Of a stretch of 64,000 nt of DNA, positions 41,043-52,195 are shown piece by piece. Numbering within the stretch: position 1 is the first letter of the stretch; each line of letters begins with the position of its first letter. A program made the position numbers and the translations under genes. Source of the DNA: Symbiodinium sp. CCMP2592 (lineage: Eukaryota; Sar; Dinophyceae; Suessiales; Symbiodiniaceae); contig CAJNDT010005556.1 of NCBI GenBank assembly GCA_905221615.1, positions 2,969,519-3,033,518 on the forward strand, read 5' to 3'. The notes beneath the pieces are model-generated. The model was not told where the DNA came from and made no database searches. It was given only the letters and a program-made list of their open reading frames with translations.

Positions 41043-41104
41043 ATTCTTGTTTTGCGCTTGGCTTGTGTTGGGCATATGGAGCTCCAAAACGTTAAGCTTG
41101 TTTA

Positions 41105-41260
41105 ATATAGGGGGCCTTAATCAATGTGAGTATAGGGGGCCTTAATCACTACACATACTATTTCAGAAAACAACATAATTAATCCATAAATTTGGCACTT
41201 CCTTATTATAGTTTATGGTTTAATGGGCCCCAAAACCCTGTTCTAGTCATTCAGGACGGT
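41105..41260. mobile_element. J-family element with repeated left end
   Basis: ATATAGGGGGCCTTAATCA twice, then the body to ...TCATTCAGGACGG. Confidence 0.65.
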
Positions 41261-41324
41261 CATGATGACGCAGATTGCATAAACCAACACAAAACCCTTC
41301 GGCCAGGGTTGATGTGCCATGGGT

Positions 41325-41465
41325 TATATAAGTAGAGTTCTAAGTACCTTATATGGAGCTACCCCAATGAAAACCCTACTTATAACCTAAATCCTACATC
41401 CGAGACCTTGATTAGTTACAACCCTAAAACCAAAAAAACAACTTGCAACCGACTTACTAACTCCC
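41325..41465. mobile_element. Broken A-family copy
   Basis: AGAGTTCTAAGTACC... and CTTACTAACTCCCCTGG parts separated by unrelated sequence; a D element follows directly. Confidence 0.45.
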
Positions 41466-41466
41466 C

Positions 41467-41569
41467 TGGGTGGTTGTCAAAATTATGGCCCTTTTTGGGT
41501 CCCTAATATAGTACGGCACCTCGTATTTAAGGTACCCGAAAAGGGACCCTAATTTTGACAGCTACCCCC
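41467..41569. mobile_element. D-family element
   Basis: TGGGTGGTTGTCAAAATTA... to ...TTTTGACAGCTACCC. Confidence 0.8.
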
Positions 41570-41680
41570 CTAAGCCCTCCAAGTCGGGCTTCAGTTTAGT
41601 ACCCCTGAACCCCGAACCCGACACCCGAAGCCCCGAAAGTGTAATACCCGAAACCCTTAATGCCCTGTAAAACCCTAAGC

Positions 41681-41790
41681 TACTGCTGGTGAGAGAAAAA
41701 TCCTGCAGCACCTTAAAGGATCCTAAACTATGGGAATTATGGTAGATATTCCTCATTATGGGCAATGCAGGATTTAGATCATCGACCGTA
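41681..41790. mobile_element. B-family element, diverged
   Basis: TACTGCTGGTGAG... to ...GATCATCGACCGTA. Confidence 0.7.
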
Positions 41791-42090
41791 TGGGCCCATC
41801 ACAGGGGCCCTTGTAGAAATAGATCCTTGAACGGAGCCGTAAAGGAACCTTCTTGAAACCCTTGTTCCTTGACCCAACAGAGTAATTAGGTCAGTAGGAC
41901 GCCTCTTCCGAACTTTCAGACTCTTGGGAGTTTCGGGTTCAGATTGGCTTTGGAGTGTGGTTAGGGCTTTTTCGGTGGCTTTTCGGGGTTAAGGGATGTT
42001 AAGGGTGTGGCCGAAAACGCCAACCGCACACCGCTGTTGTTTGCTGCGTCTTTGACTGGGTGACTGCCGTCCTTCCAGCTGCTTCCAGCT

Positions 42091-42513
42091 GTGTCCAGGA
42101 TGCCGAAAGCGCGAGCGAAGAGGAGTCTGATGAGGGGCCTCGCACGCAAACCAACTCACTGCATGTCTCCTCGACGTTCAAAGCGAGCTGGGCACCTGGT
42201 GTGGCAGTGCAGCTTGAGTTCGTGCTATCGTCGGGTGCACCATCGTCGCGATGTCTCTTGGACTGGAGCGAGAATGCGTGATTACATGACCATGCAGCTT
42301 GGAAGTTTCCAGCATTCGGAAATCCAGCTGAACTTGTTCGAGGAAGTCCAAGACAGACTGTATCGGCTAGGGTTCTGCTATCCAACTGCTGCGAGGCCAG
42401 GCTGCCTTCTCGTGTTCCGAAGAGCCAGACTGCGGGGGCATGTTCTAACGATCGCGGAGTTGGAGGAAAACATTGCTAGGTGTATGCGTATGCTTTCCCC
42501 CGAGAGTTCTTGA
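42091..42513 (+). CDS. Uncharacterised 140-codon ORF, longest in the window
   Basis: Uninterrupted from ATG to TGA, unlike all the split genes around it. The first half is Arg-rich (MPKARAKRSLMRGLARKP); the second half is the more convincing (EIQLNLFEEVQDRLYRLGFC, LTIAELEENIARCMRML). In 42003-42281 another + frame, acidic (ESASEEESDEGP), is also open with high GC3, so the true product may be a mix of two exons. It lies in the long intron between S5 and the pore. No family recognised. Confidence 0.45.
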   Translation: MSRMPKARAKRSLMRGLARKPTHCMSPRRSKRAGHLVWQCSLSSCYRRVHHRRDVSWTGARMRDYMTMQLGSFQHSEIQLNLFEEVQDRLYRLGFCYPTAARPGCLLVFRRARLRGHVLTIAELEENIARCMRMLSPESS

Positions 42514-42663
42514 GCATCTTGTGCGACACTAGTTGTAATTGTGCCCCAATCCTCCATTCCCTACTAACCAAAGGTAAGTCTGGACCTCCAAGTAGGGCTT
42601 AAGTTTAATACCCCTTTTTAAAGCCTTGGCCCACAGGCTCCTTGGAGAAAGGGCTCAGGGTCC

Positions 42664-42768
42664 AGGGCGGTTGTCAAAATTCGGGTCCCTTTTTTGGCTA
42701 CCCTAAATACTAGGTGCCATACTATATTTAGTGCCCAAAAAGGGGCCATAATTTTGACAACCACCCAA
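42664..42768. mobile_element. D-family element
   Basis: GGGCGGTTGTCAAAATTC... to ...TTTTGACAACCACCCA. Confidence 0.8.
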
Positions 42769-42991
42769 ATAAAACCTTGAAGCCTGACCTTACAAGCCTT
42801 GACCCTACGTCTTCTTAGGCTAAGGGTTTAGGGTTAAGGAGTTTGGGGTGTGTGTTTTAGAATTTTAGGGTTTAGGGTTTGGGATGTAGGGTCTGGCGCC
42901 AGGGCTGATGTGCCATTGGCTTGCGTGCCTCTGGGCACTGACACTGCAGCTGGTCGAGGACAAATACCCGCAGTGGACTCTGGGCGGAACT

Positions 42992-43181
42992 CCCCAAAGC
43001 CCAATACCCCTTAATTAAGGAGTATGGCTAGGGCCCCTTTAAGGGATCCTTTAGGGGATCTATAGGGTTTAGGGTCTAGGGGATAACACCCCTTAATGAA
43101 GGAATATGGCTTAAGTTATATAGGGCTTCATAAAAGGATTTAAGCTATCTTCCTTAACTAAGGGGTATTGGGCTCTGTGGG
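42992..43181. mobile_element. E-family element with duplicated left arm
   Basis: CCCAATACCCCTTAATTAAGG repeated as ACACCCCTTAATGAAGG after GGATCTATAGGGTTTAGGG filler. Confidence 0.7.
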
Positions 43182-43577
43182 TCAGGGGTGCTGACTCCCC
43201 AACTAAAACCGACCTTCTGTAAGGGGCTTGGATATCTACGGGCTTGAAAGAGTTCTCAAAGGTTAACATTTGGCTCCCCCAGGATACTGGACAAGTAAGA
43301 AAAAAGCTACCTTGTTTTAGGACTTATATAGAGATTCGGAGGAATGAGTAGGTGTTCTTAGTCGTAGGATTAAGGGTTCTTCAGAAGGGCTGGGGGCTTT
43401 AGACGTCTCTTTGGCGCGTTTACGGTTGAGGGGTTTAGGGTTTAGGGGTTTTGGGTTTAGGGGCGCGTAGCCGTCCCGAATTGAACCATCATATAACCTT
43501 GCCGCAGCTACAAAGTTAGCTTGTGTGAAGGGGCGGAGGCCGGGAAGCTCAGCAATCAGGTTTCGGGTCTGAGGAGA

Positions 43578-43701
43578 TACTTGGAGGATCATGGGACTTA
43601 GTAAGTAGGGTTATAAGTACCCTAATTGGGGTTATAAGTAGCTATAAGTATAGTTGCCCTAATTATAACCCTAGTTACTAAGTCCCATGATCCTTTAAGT
43701 A
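43578..43701. mobile_element. A-family palindromic element
   Basis: Complete consensus-like copy with TA ends. Confidence 0.85.
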
Positions 43702-43853
43702 GGCCCGAGGCCCTCAAAACCCTGAGCCCTAGGTGTTTCGGGACAGGGCTTCAGAGCTTAAATCCACAAAGATGCCAAGAAGCCGAGACAGCGAACTTGG
43801 GGTTGATTTGAAAAGATGTTGCAAGTGTTCGGCGTCTCTGATCCCTAAACCTC

Positions 43854-43964
43854 TAGGACCCAGAGTAGGCCCTTATTCCCTTTTTGTAGGGTTTCGGTTC
43901 CCTTATAAGCCCCTTTAAACCAAAAAGGGCACCCTTTTTATTCCTAGGTTACTCTTAGGTCTAG
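43854..43964. mobile_element. G-family element
   Basis: TAGGACCCAGAGTAGGCCC... to ...GTTACTCTTAGGTCTAG. Confidence 0.85.
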
Positions 43965-44302
43965 ACCTTGTACAGAGATTTGCACTCCCGTAAGGCTTGG
44001 AGTTGTTTTGTGTTTACGACCCCCCAAAACCCAACAAGTCTTAGCCGATTGAGTTTAGGAACCATGCTAAAGCTGCTATGAAGCCTACAGCCTTCACCAG
44101 ACCAACTTTAACCCCACAAAATCCACGATCAATTGAAGTTTGAGGATGTAAAACGTGTGGATGAATTTTCATGGAACCTTGAAGGAAACCCAAAATCGCA
44201 ATGGAGGATTCGAGTATATCAAACATAAACCCTAAACTCTGAACCGTAAACCCTAACTGAGGATTGACGATATCCAAGAGTCCGATCTTGAGCATTTTGG
44301 AG

Positions 44303-44357
44303 TTGATACTCGGGACTCCCCGTACCGAGTCTATGTGGCCTCCTTCTTCTTCTGCGC
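44303..44357 (+). CDS. K+ channel exon, pore helix
   Basis: Reads DTRDSPYRVYVASFFFCA. Donor GTGCCT cuts the Ala codon; joining to 45187 gives FFFCAYTVTSVGYGD, the canonical pore helix plus filter. Acceptor CATTTTGGAG. Confidence 0.8.
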
Positions 44358-44744
44358 GTGCCTCGTCCTGGGGGCTTAACTACTCAACATGGCGGGTCTG
44401 TTGTACCAACAACATGCAGAGTAGTTTTGGTGATTTTTAGCACCTTGACGTAGTATCGCATTTGGGACTTAACATCCGACAATTTGGGTACTGTCACGCT
44501 CTGGGTTTCAGGCAGAACCTACTCTACTGATTGAGGCCCTTATATTACATGAGGTGGGGTCAGGGCTGGGTTTTTGGGTGAGGGTGTGTTCATGGAGATG
44601 TCTGTCAGTGAAATTTCAGGTCATCTGCGTAGGGTTTAAATGTTAGGGTTTTAGGGTGTTGGGGTTAATAAGCAGGTTATACGTAGAATTACAAGCACCT
44701 TAAACGGAGCTACCTCAATAGCACAAATTCGTTAGTTCCCGAAA

Positions 44745-44853
44745 CCCAGAGAGCCCAATACCCCTTAATTAAGGAATATAGCTTAAATCATAGTATGAAG
44801 CCCTATATAATATAAGCCATATTCCTTAATTAAGGGGTATTGGGCTCTCTGGG
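44745..44853. mobile_element. E-family element
   Basis: CCCAGAGAGCCCAATACCCC... to ...TTGGGCTCTCTGGG; nearly perfect. Confidence 0.9.
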
Positions 44854-44887
44854 AACCCTGAACCCTAAGAGACCCTCAAGCCCACAA

Positions 44888-45165
44888 GGCCCCAGACCCC
44901 AAACCTGAAGCCCAAAATGACCCTGAAACTTTAAACCCCAATAAACCCTAAACCGCTAAGCCCTGAAGCCCAAAAAACCTTGAAACATTAAACCCCAATA
45001 AACCCTAAACCGCTAAACCCTGAAGCCCAAAAGACCCTAAGACATTAAACCCCAATAAACCCTAAACCGCTAAACCCTGAAGCCCAAAATAAACCGCTAA
45101 ACCCTGAAGCCAAAAAGACCCTAAAACATTAAAGCCGAATAACCCCTAAAGCCTTAAACCTCAAA
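44888..45165 (+). repeat. Tandem repeat, unit about 57-64 bp
   Basis: About four copies of CCGCTAAACCCTGAAGCCC / CATTAAACCCCAATAAACCC, ending shortly before the filter exon. Confidence 0.85.
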
Positions 45166-45186
45166 GCCCAAAGACCTTTTAGCAAG

Positions 45187-45243
45187 GTACACAGTCACGT
45201 CTGTCGGCTATGGCGACATCGCACCTCAAAACCTACTCGAACG
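45187..45243 (+). CDS. K+ channel exon, selectivity filter
   Basis: Reads YTVTSVGYGDIAPQNLLE. TSVGYGD is the K+ selectivity filter, so K+ selectivity is the expected function. Acceptor TTTTAGCAAG. The donor is GA (GAGATT) in an Arg codon, giving LLERVVGS when joined to the S6 exon. Confidence 0.9.
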
Positions 45244-46041
45244 GAGATTCGGCTTTTCTTAGGTTTTAGCGTTTGAGGTTAGGGTTTAGGTGGGTTTCGG
45301 CGAGTCTGAGTGGCTCTTGATGACTTTTTAAGGCTTGTTGTTCTGAGGAATCTCCAAGAGAAGTGTGCTTTGTTTACCATTTGAACTGCTATTTTGTTTG
45401 CCGTCTAAAGCGGAGCAGAGTTAGTTAGGATTTGGCACATCATTAGATATGCAATCCGTTTCAGGCCACCTGACGTTTCAGCTGACTTGCTAAGTAGTCT
45501 GCGTTTCGGTCCACAGATGCCCTTGTTGGAGTCATCCCTTTACAACCTCGCTTATGCCCCGCTTGCAGACCCCAAATGAGCTCTCACGGATGTTTTTGGA
45601 TGCAGCGCGTCTTCGCTACACCCGAAGCCTTAAACCCTTGTTTGGGAGTTCAAGAGGCACAGGAGTTGCGTTGTCCAAGAAACTAAAGCCCCGAAATGCC
45701 AGATGCTACCCTAAACTCCGAGCCTAGGCAGCCAAACGTAAATTCCTTAAATTGAAGGATCCCTGAAAGTACCCTCTAACTAGCTTCTAAACGTCTAAAC
45801 TTTCTAAACCCTTGTAGAAACCTTCAAGGATCCCGTTAAACCTGCTTACCGGGATCTGAAAGTACCCTTTAAACCCTTATAGTCGCCCTTTTGGGGGGCT
45901 CATATTCCGAATCCTATACGGTAATCCCAAAAACGAATTACTATGATGGGTACTTGGATAGAACCTTTCGAGGATCCTTTAACGGACCCCTTCAAAGTAA
46001 CCCGGACACCCTAGGGTTTAGGGTTTAGGGTTTTAGGGGTT

Positions 46042-46156
46042 TACAGTAGAAGCCAGAACGTTGGAACATGGCTTTAGGAGGATTCGTGCTAGGATCCCTT
46101 CTACTTTACCTTAGGAGCACGAGGATAATCATGTTCCAACTTTCTGGCTTCTACTA
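46042..46156. mobile_element. F-family element
   Basis: TACAGTAGAAGCCAGAACG... to ...CTTTCTGGCTTCTACTATA. Confidence 0.85.
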
Positions 46157-46256
46157 TAAGGGAGCTATAAGGGATGTATAGGGTTTAGGAGACTCCAATA
46201 TCCCTTTTTCGCAGGAGCATTCACTAAATTACGGCAACGAAGCAAAAGCCACCCAG

Positions 46257-46317
46257 GGTGGTCGGATCTGTGGTGGTTCTCATCTCTGGCCTTGCCTGGG
46301 CCTACATCATCGGTGAG
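46257..46317 (+). CDS. K+ channel exon, S6
   Basis: Reads VVGSVVVLISGLAWAYIIGE: hydrophobic S6 with a glycine hinge region. Acceptor AGCCACCCAG, donor GTTTCT. The 13 bases TCATCGGTGAGGT at this donor occur again, identical, across the next acceptor. Confidence 0.85.
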
Positions 46318-46891
46318 GTTTCTCGCCCTACGTTTAGGGCTTCAGGGCTGAAAGTTTAGGGCTTGGGGCTTCGGGTTTAGGGCTTAGAACTTAGGGTTTA
46401 GTAGGGCTTAGGGTTTAGTAGGGCTTGGGGTTTAGGGTTTAGGGCTTAGGGCTTGAGGTTTAGGGCTTAGGGCGTTGGGTTTAGGCTTTGGGTTTAGGGC
46501 TTAGGGCTTACGGTTTAGGGCGTGCGGCTTAGGGTTTACGGCTTAGGGTTTAGGGCTTGGGGTTTAGAGTTTGAGGTTAGGGCTTTGGGTTTAGGGGCCC
46601 AGGGGTTAGGGGTTATTGTTATTAGTAGTATTGTCATCCTTGTTGTTTGTAAGCACTACTCATTATTGCTGCTTTTGTCGTTGTTACTATCGGATTTACG
46701 GTTTCCGAGAAGCTCGCCCCCTAAACCCTGAAATCCCCAAAGCCCTAACACCTTAAAAACCGCCAAGCCTTAAATCCTAGACCCTCCACCCTGAAAAGCT
46801 TATAGACCCCCTCAAACCCTGAACCCTAAACCGTAAATCCTAAGCCCTAAACCCTAAAAGCCGCCAGACCCGAAATCCTCATCGGTGAGGT
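46307..46891 (+). repeat. 13-bp direct repeat straddling the S6 intron junctions
   Basis: TCATCGGTGAGGT at 46307-46319 and 46879-46891; splicing between GAG and GT in both copies gives a single reading. Confidence 0.9.
46360..46620 (+). repeat. Degenerate TTTAGGG tract
   Basis: TTTAGGGCTTAGGG variants; fills the intron after S6. Confidence 0.85.
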
Positions 46892-46928
46892 CGGTGCCAT
46901 CGTCGACGATTTAACCCACGAGAGCCAG
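46890..46928 (+). CDS. K+ channel exon, post-S6
   Basis: Reads VGAIVDDLTHESQ, the start of the C-linker after S6. Acceptor is the GGTGAG of the direct repeat. The donor is GA (GAGTTT) after CAG; the next exon begins GAGTTC. Confidence 0.8.
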
Positions 46929-46976
46929 GAGTTTCCTTGCAAGGGTCCTATTTTTTTAGGGCTCTGTATTCGGCCG

Positions 46977-47093
46977 CAAAAAAGCACATAAGCAAAACAA
47001 GGATAGGGATATCCCATATACACCCCCTTATAATGATTCCCAATAAGGCAGGGACATCCCTTTTAAGTGCTTAATTATGCTTATGTGCTTTTG
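46977..47093. mobile_element. M-family element
   Basis: AAAAAAGCACATAAGC... to ...GCTTATGTGCTTTTGG. Confidence 0.75.
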
Positions 47094-47344
47094 GTGTCCC
47101 TCACTTTAAGGACTGCTTTTTGGGTTCCTTTTGGAGCTCCTTTAAGGATTTCTATTAAGGGCTCCGCTGGTGGCTGAAGGGTTTTGGGGCCTAGGGTTTA
47201 GGTTTTAGGATTTAGGGTTTACACTAAGGGATCCTGTACAGCTCCCTGTTCCCTTTAAGGCTTCTTGTTAAGGGCTCCTTTGAAGGGTGGGATGGCATAC
47301 AAGGGGCTCCATTCAATCCAAGGTTCCTTTGAGGGTTTAGGGTA

Positions 47345-47452
47345 TATGGCGGTTCCCGAAAATGGGAGACCCTAGTAGAATACCCGAAATAGTAGGATCT
47401 TTATTATAAAGACCCCAAAATAAGGTACCCCTAATTTTCGGAAACTCCCTAC
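47345..47452. mobile_element. C-family element
   Basis: TATGGCGGTTCCCGAAAAT... to ...TTCGGAAACTCCCTA. Confidence 0.75.
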
Positions 47453-47542
47453 AAGGGCCTGGTAACAGCTGTACATGGTTGCTGCAGGGGGAGAACAAGA
47501 GCTTTAGAGGGTCGGTCATGGCTGCTATAAATAGTTAGTAAA

Positions 47543-47644
47543 TGGGTGGTTGTCAAAATAATGGTCCCGTTTTGGGTCCTTGGTACAATACGGCACCTAT
47601 TATTTAGGGTACCCAAAAAGGACCATAATTTTGACAACCACCCA
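47543..47644. mobile_element. D-family element
   Basis: Complete: TGGGTGGTTGTCAAAATAAT to ...TTTTGACAACCACCCA. Confidence 0.85.
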
Positions 47645-47729
47645 AATGTGGCTTAGACAAGGTTTGACACAGGAGCTCCCAACCTAAAGCGGAACTTCGG
47701 GGTATATTGTTTAGGCCGTTAGGGCGTTG

Positions 47730-47864
47730 AATCAAAGGGAGAAGGAGGGACCCTTAATGGGGACGCCTACCCTATAATGGGCTATATAATGGGTATATAA
47801 TAGCTATATTAAAGGTATATACCTAGGGGTCCTTAACAAAGGTCCCTCCTTTTCCCCTTTGATT
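47730..47864. mobile_element. I-family element
   Basis: AATCAAAGGGAGAAGGAGGG... to ...CCCTCCTTTTCCCCTTTGATT. Confidence 0.9.
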
Positions 47865-47903
47865 GAAGTATTAATCGTGGTTGTGGGGGCTTTCGCACTG
47901 GAC

Positions 47904-48039
47904 CCTACTTATAACCTACTTACTAAGTCCCCTGGGCCTCCAACTAGACCCTAAACCCTAAACCCCATAGATCCCTTTAAGGAACCCTATAGATCCCTCT
48001 AAGGAGCCCTTACTAAGTCCCCTGGGCCTCCAAGTATGG
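47904..48039. mobile_element. A-family right end plus tail
   Basis: Right arm, CCCTAAA, TATAGATCCCTTTAAGG modules, second right end; parallels 38380-38562. Confidence 0.65.
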
Positions 48040-48074
48040 GTACCATGTTTAGGGTTGCTTTAGGTCAAGGGTCC

Positions 48075-48193
48075 TACTTAAAGGATCATGGGACTTAGTA
48101 TTCAATAAGTAGGGTAATTATACTTATAACTACTTATGACCCCAATTCAGGTACTTATAACCTTACTTACTAAGTTCCATGAGCCTCCAAGTA
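48075..48193. mobile_element. A-family palindromic element (inverse orientation)
   Basis: TACTTAAAGGATC... to ...GAGCCTCCAAGTA. Confidence 0.8.
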
Positions 48194-48258
48194 CGTGCTA
48201 CATTGGGGAGCTTTCGGGTGTGTTCTTGCTAGAAGTTGGGGCTTGGGGTTTAGGGTGT

Positions 48259-48360
48259 CCTACAGTCTCTATTGTAGTTCGTCTTTTGGGTTTAACCAAT
48301 TATATACTAAGTATCCTAGAAGGTAACCCCAAAAAAGGAACTACAATGGAGACTATAGGT
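48259..48360. mobile_element. P-family palindromic element
   Basis: CCTACAGTCTCTATTGTAGTTC... to ...GAACTACAATGGAGACTATAGG. Half copies at about 22027-22080 and 45897-45953. Confidence 0.75.
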
Positions 48361-48445
48361 ACGGTTCGTGTTCGAGGCTTAGGCTTCAGGCTTTCGATTT
48401 ACTTGCTGTAATTCGGGTTCGGAACAGTGACAGCTCTGTTGTTTA

Positions 48446-48540
48446 TCGTGGGATTTTCCGATAATTAGGGGCGCGTTATTTGGTGGTCCTACTGTTTAGG
48501 GTACTACATTAGGGTCCCCTATTTTCGGAAACCCCCATGT
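48446..48540. mobile_element. C-family element, shortened
   Basis: GTGGGATTTTCCGATAAT... to ...TTTCGGAAACCCCCATG. Confidence 0.7.
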
Positions 48541-48967
48541 GCCAACAGAAGCAAGTCGGCCCTGAAGATGTTAAACAAAGTCACAACAGAAGCCTAGATT
48601 CTCTTCTGCTGAGCCCTCTGTAGGTGTGGTCTGCTATAGCCCCAACGGCCCGGCCTACTCTATTGACAGACACCGAGCCTAACTTAAATTGCGCTGACGC
48701 CTTGAACCCTTGAGCCCAAAAGACCCTAAAACCTGAACCCAAGACCCTTAAGCTTTAATCTAAAGCCCCAGACCCTAAACCCGAAACACCCGCGCCCTCC
48801 CCCGCCCGCAACCAACGCAGAATAAGGACGGATGGGGAATATTCTAGTAGAACTATGTAAAGATAGAGACAAAAGGGGCATGCTACTTCTCTTTAGTTCG
48901 ATCTAAACCCTAAACCCTAAATTCATAGGGACCCTTGGGGGGTAGCGGGAAGGGAGGTAGGGTTCTA

Positions 48968-49091
48968 TACTGGGAGGATCATGGGACTGAGTAAGTAAGG
49001 TTATAAGTACCTTGATTGGCGTTCTAAGGAGTTACTAGTATAGTTACCCTACTTATAACCCTAGTTACTAAGTCCCATGATCCTTTAAGTA
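48968..49091. mobile_element. A-family palindromic element
   Basis: Complete; a second detached right end (AAGTCCCATGATCC) lies at 49156-49189. Confidence 0.8.
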
Positions 49092-49393
49092 TACCCTAAA
49101 TCCCCTCTTATAATAGAGCCCCTGTAGAGATCCCTTTAAAGGAGCCCTTTAAGGAACCTTAGTTACAAAGTCCCATGATCCTTGAAGTACTGGGGTACAG
49201 TCGGGCTGAGTCCTGCAGTTTCCCAGCTCCGTGGCTACGTGGTCAGACTGTAGTCTCCTTTAGGATTTATTTTTCATTTTTGTTCATAAAGAACCCTCTG
49301 AATATTAAGAATACTAGTTATATTTTTGTTCATTTAAAACCCAAGAGATGTTAATAATAGTATTTTTATTGTGGTTTTAAGGGGGTTATAGGT

Positions 49394-49551
49394 CAAGGCT
49401 GTGACATGGGATGAGATCTTGGAGAATTCAGGGCCTGCTGCAGCCCATGTCGATGCTTGTCGCTATCTCTTCCAGAAGTTCTTGGCAATCCGGTCATGCA
49501 TGACCTGGCCAGATTTTGACTATGTGGAGAGGCCATGGAGACAAGAGGAGT
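49394..49551 (+). CDS. Exon-like ORF in a C-linker intron
   Basis: After GTTATAG the frame VKAVTWDEILENSGPAAAHV then DACRYLFQKFLAIRSCMTWP runs 53 codons to TGA. The channel exons at 46928 and 50157 join without it, so it is foreign or alternative. No family recognised. Confidence 0.4.
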
Positions 49552-50156
49552 GACACAAGCTCCCAGGAGCGTGCGAAAACCGTGGTGGATGTAGGAAAAG
49601 TTTCACAATGATCGCATTACACGACAAAGCTTGTGTTGCGCTTCTGCTGAACGTGACGGATGCTGCAACCTGCGACAGGTATGGGTGGTTTCTGGTGACA
49701 TTCTGTGATGTGCAGCCGGTGCGAACATCAGGCACAGTCGCCAGGGCCACAGTCGCGAGGGCCCTCGACCCTTCCTTTTGGGCAATACGGCCCCTCACCC
49801 CCCTCCCCCTACCCCCATAAGGATCCCCGTGATTTGCATACCTTGCCTACTCTATAGACCCTTGAGCCCTAAACCCTAAAATCTGAACCCAACCTCCTAC
49901 ACCCTCAACCTAAAAGCCCTGAACCCGAAACCCCTCCCCACGAATACTGGGTTCTCCTTAAGGAAGTTAGTTTAAGATACCATATTAAGTATCTCATAAC
50001 TTAAGATACCATAATAAGGAAATCATAACCATATTTAAGATACCATAACAAGGAAATCATATTGAGATACCATCATATTAATAATAAGGAAATCATATGG
50101 AGATACCACAGTAAGGAAATCATATTAAGATACCACAGTAAGGAAATCATAACCAG

Positions 50157-50216
50157 GAGTTCCGACAGCGCATGCACCGCTTGAACACGATGATGGGAGA
50201 CCAGGGGCTCGAGCCG
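50157..50216 (+). CDS. K+ channel exon, C-linker helix A'
   Basis: Reads EFRQRMHRLNTMMGDQGLEP, matching the C-linker start of EAG/CNG-type channels (M-x-x-L-N-x-x-M). Acceptor AACCAG, donor GA (GACCGG); the following exon starts GACC. Phase 0 on both sides. Confidence 0.85.
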
Positions 50217-50418
50217 GACCGGAAAGCTTACCTTTGGTTAGTAGGGAATGGAGGAATGGGGTACAATTATAACTACTACTACTACTACTACCACTACTAC
50301 CATTCTTCTATTTCCTACTAAGCAAAGGTAAGGAAAGTTGGAGATGGAGGGTTCCTTGAAGGCTTCCTTTCTTAAGGGCTTTAAGGGTTCCTTTAAGGGG
50401 TCACTTTAAGGAAAACGG

Positions 50419-50456
<38 letters not shown>

Positions 50457-51054
50457 GATAGACAGATAGATAGAGGGTTCCCTGAAGGCTTCCATTTCTT
50501 AAGGGCTTGTGGCTTTAAGGGTTCCTTTAAGGGGTTACTTGAACGACAACGACACTACTTGAACGACAGCGACATATCTAGGGTTAAGGGGTAATTTGGC
50601 GTTAATGGATTTAGGTTTTTTCTCAGCTTTTTTGTCGCCGTAGGGGATGAAGCTTGGTTTTGTTTTCTGGGTGCTTTCAAATGCGGGCACGCAGGGAAGC
50701 AGGTGCTAGTGCCACTTTACCTTTTGGGGTTGAGGGTTTAGGGTTCTTCAGGGATTAGGGATTTAGGGTTTAGGGTTCTTTCGGTTTAGGGCTTAAGGTT
50801 TAAGGGTTCTTCTGGGGTTTTGAGGTCATGGGGCTGAGGGACCAGCCTCAATCTTGGTTTTCGGCTTTTATGGGTCTGGAGGTCAGGGTTGTTATGGTGT
50901 TTCTAATTTCGCGGGGTCTGCTTTGAAGTTGTACAGATGTTCGTGCAGACTTGGCTTTTCAGTTTCATAGCTCTTGAATGAACTGAAGTCCCACAGCATG
51001 TCATGCTGACTCCGTGCGTGCGGGCTCCTGAGTGCCAAAGCCGAAACCCCAAAC

Positions 51055-51278
51055 TATTTGGAGGATCATGGGACTTTGTAATGTTTAGGGTTCCTTTCAA
51101 TAAGGGTACTATAAGGTTCTATAATAAAAAGGGTTCCTTAATGGGATCTATAGGGGTTCTATAACGGGGATCATGGGACTTAGTGAGTAAGGTCATAAGT
51201 ACCTTAATTGGGGTTATAAGTATAGTTACCCTAATTATAATATAACCCTAGTTACTAAGTCCCATGATCCTTTAAGTA
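51055..51278. mobile_element. A-family element with internal duplication
   Basis: The left arm GGATCATGGGACTT occurs twice (51062 and 51168) around 100 bases of filler. Confidence 0.7.
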
Positions 51279-51280
51279 CC

Positions 51281-51486
51281 TACAGTGAACCCAGAAAGTT
51301 GGTACATGCTTAGTAGTTGAGTGGATACACTTTACACTTTTGGGTTCATGTCCCACTATAAAACTGAAAGTGTACACTTTTTGGGGCTTATGAACTAAGC
51401 AACGAAGCATGGGTTTAGGAGGATTGGTGCTAGGATCGCCCAATAAATATTGGGAATGAGGATACTCATGTTCCAACTGTCTGGCT
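51281..51486. mobile_element. F-family element with a second palindrome inside
   Basis: Arms ACAGTGAACCCAGAAAGTTGG / CCAACTGTCTGG. Inside: GATACACTTTACACTTTTGGG mirrored by AAAGTGTACACTTTTTGGGG. Confidence 0.7.
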
Positions 51487-51593
51487 CCCTCAGCCGTAGT
51501 ATTTGGGTTGAGCTTTTGGGTGTGATCCTCAGGTTTTGGGTCTGCTTCGAGGTTGCGCTTAGCGGATAAAGGACTGCTTTGAAGCTGCTGTTA

Positions 51594-51700
51594 ATGGAGG
51601 GGCCTCAATAATTGCCTATACTATTTTGGTGATTCCTTATTACAATTATGGTATACTGGACCCCGAAACCCTATTCTGATTGTTGAGGCTCCTACATCAT
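51594..51700. mobile_element. J-family element
   Basis: ATGGAGGGGCCTCAATAATTG... to ...GATTGTTGAGGCTCCTACAT. Confidence 0.75.
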
Positions 51701-52195
51701 CTTGAATGTGTCATCTTTTCTTGTGGCAGCTCAAAGATTCTGCTTCAGAGATCAGTCTATGGTATCGAGTGTTGGGTTTCCGTTCTTGGCCGCCAACATG
51801 TGACCCGAATTCAGTATTCATATACTGTTCGTACGGTATATGCCTTGAGGTAGGGAGTGTTGTTTAACATCTAGTCTTTACTGTCCTACCTTCGGGGCGA
51901 CGTGGGATCACACTCGCTCATCCAGCAAGCGATCCAACTGTTCCGCATCTAGCAGGAGTTAGGAATTAGTGCCACTCCTGAGGGATCCTTATCATAGGTA
52001 GTTTTACATAAGTAGTACAACCCAATACACCGATCACTAAGGTCCCTATCATTTAATGTCCCTTAACTCTAGAGCCTAAGCTCTAGACTGCAAACCCGGA
52101 AGGAACCGTTATATGGAACCCGTAAAGAACCCCCTGTAGAACGCAAAAGGAAGTTTTGTAGGAAATCCTGGCCATGAAGCTTTGGAGACTCAACA

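Noticed and set aside
41044-41080. Segment reading FLFCAWLVLGIW, a possible S5 end
   Set aside because: The frame has a TAA directly before it and no usable acceptor; the H-W-x-A-C-x-W pattern of S5 is not matched.
41999-42385. 128-codon minus-strand ORF
   Set aside because: Mirror of the + strand frames; third-position GC is lower than on the + strand.
51875-51951. Segment reading LLSYLRGDVGSHSLIQQA, similar to a C-linker/cNBD junction
   Set aside because: It lies upstream of the RLRRYF exon, while 50216 joins 52324 exactly in phase with matching GACC borders. It may be chance or a relic exon.
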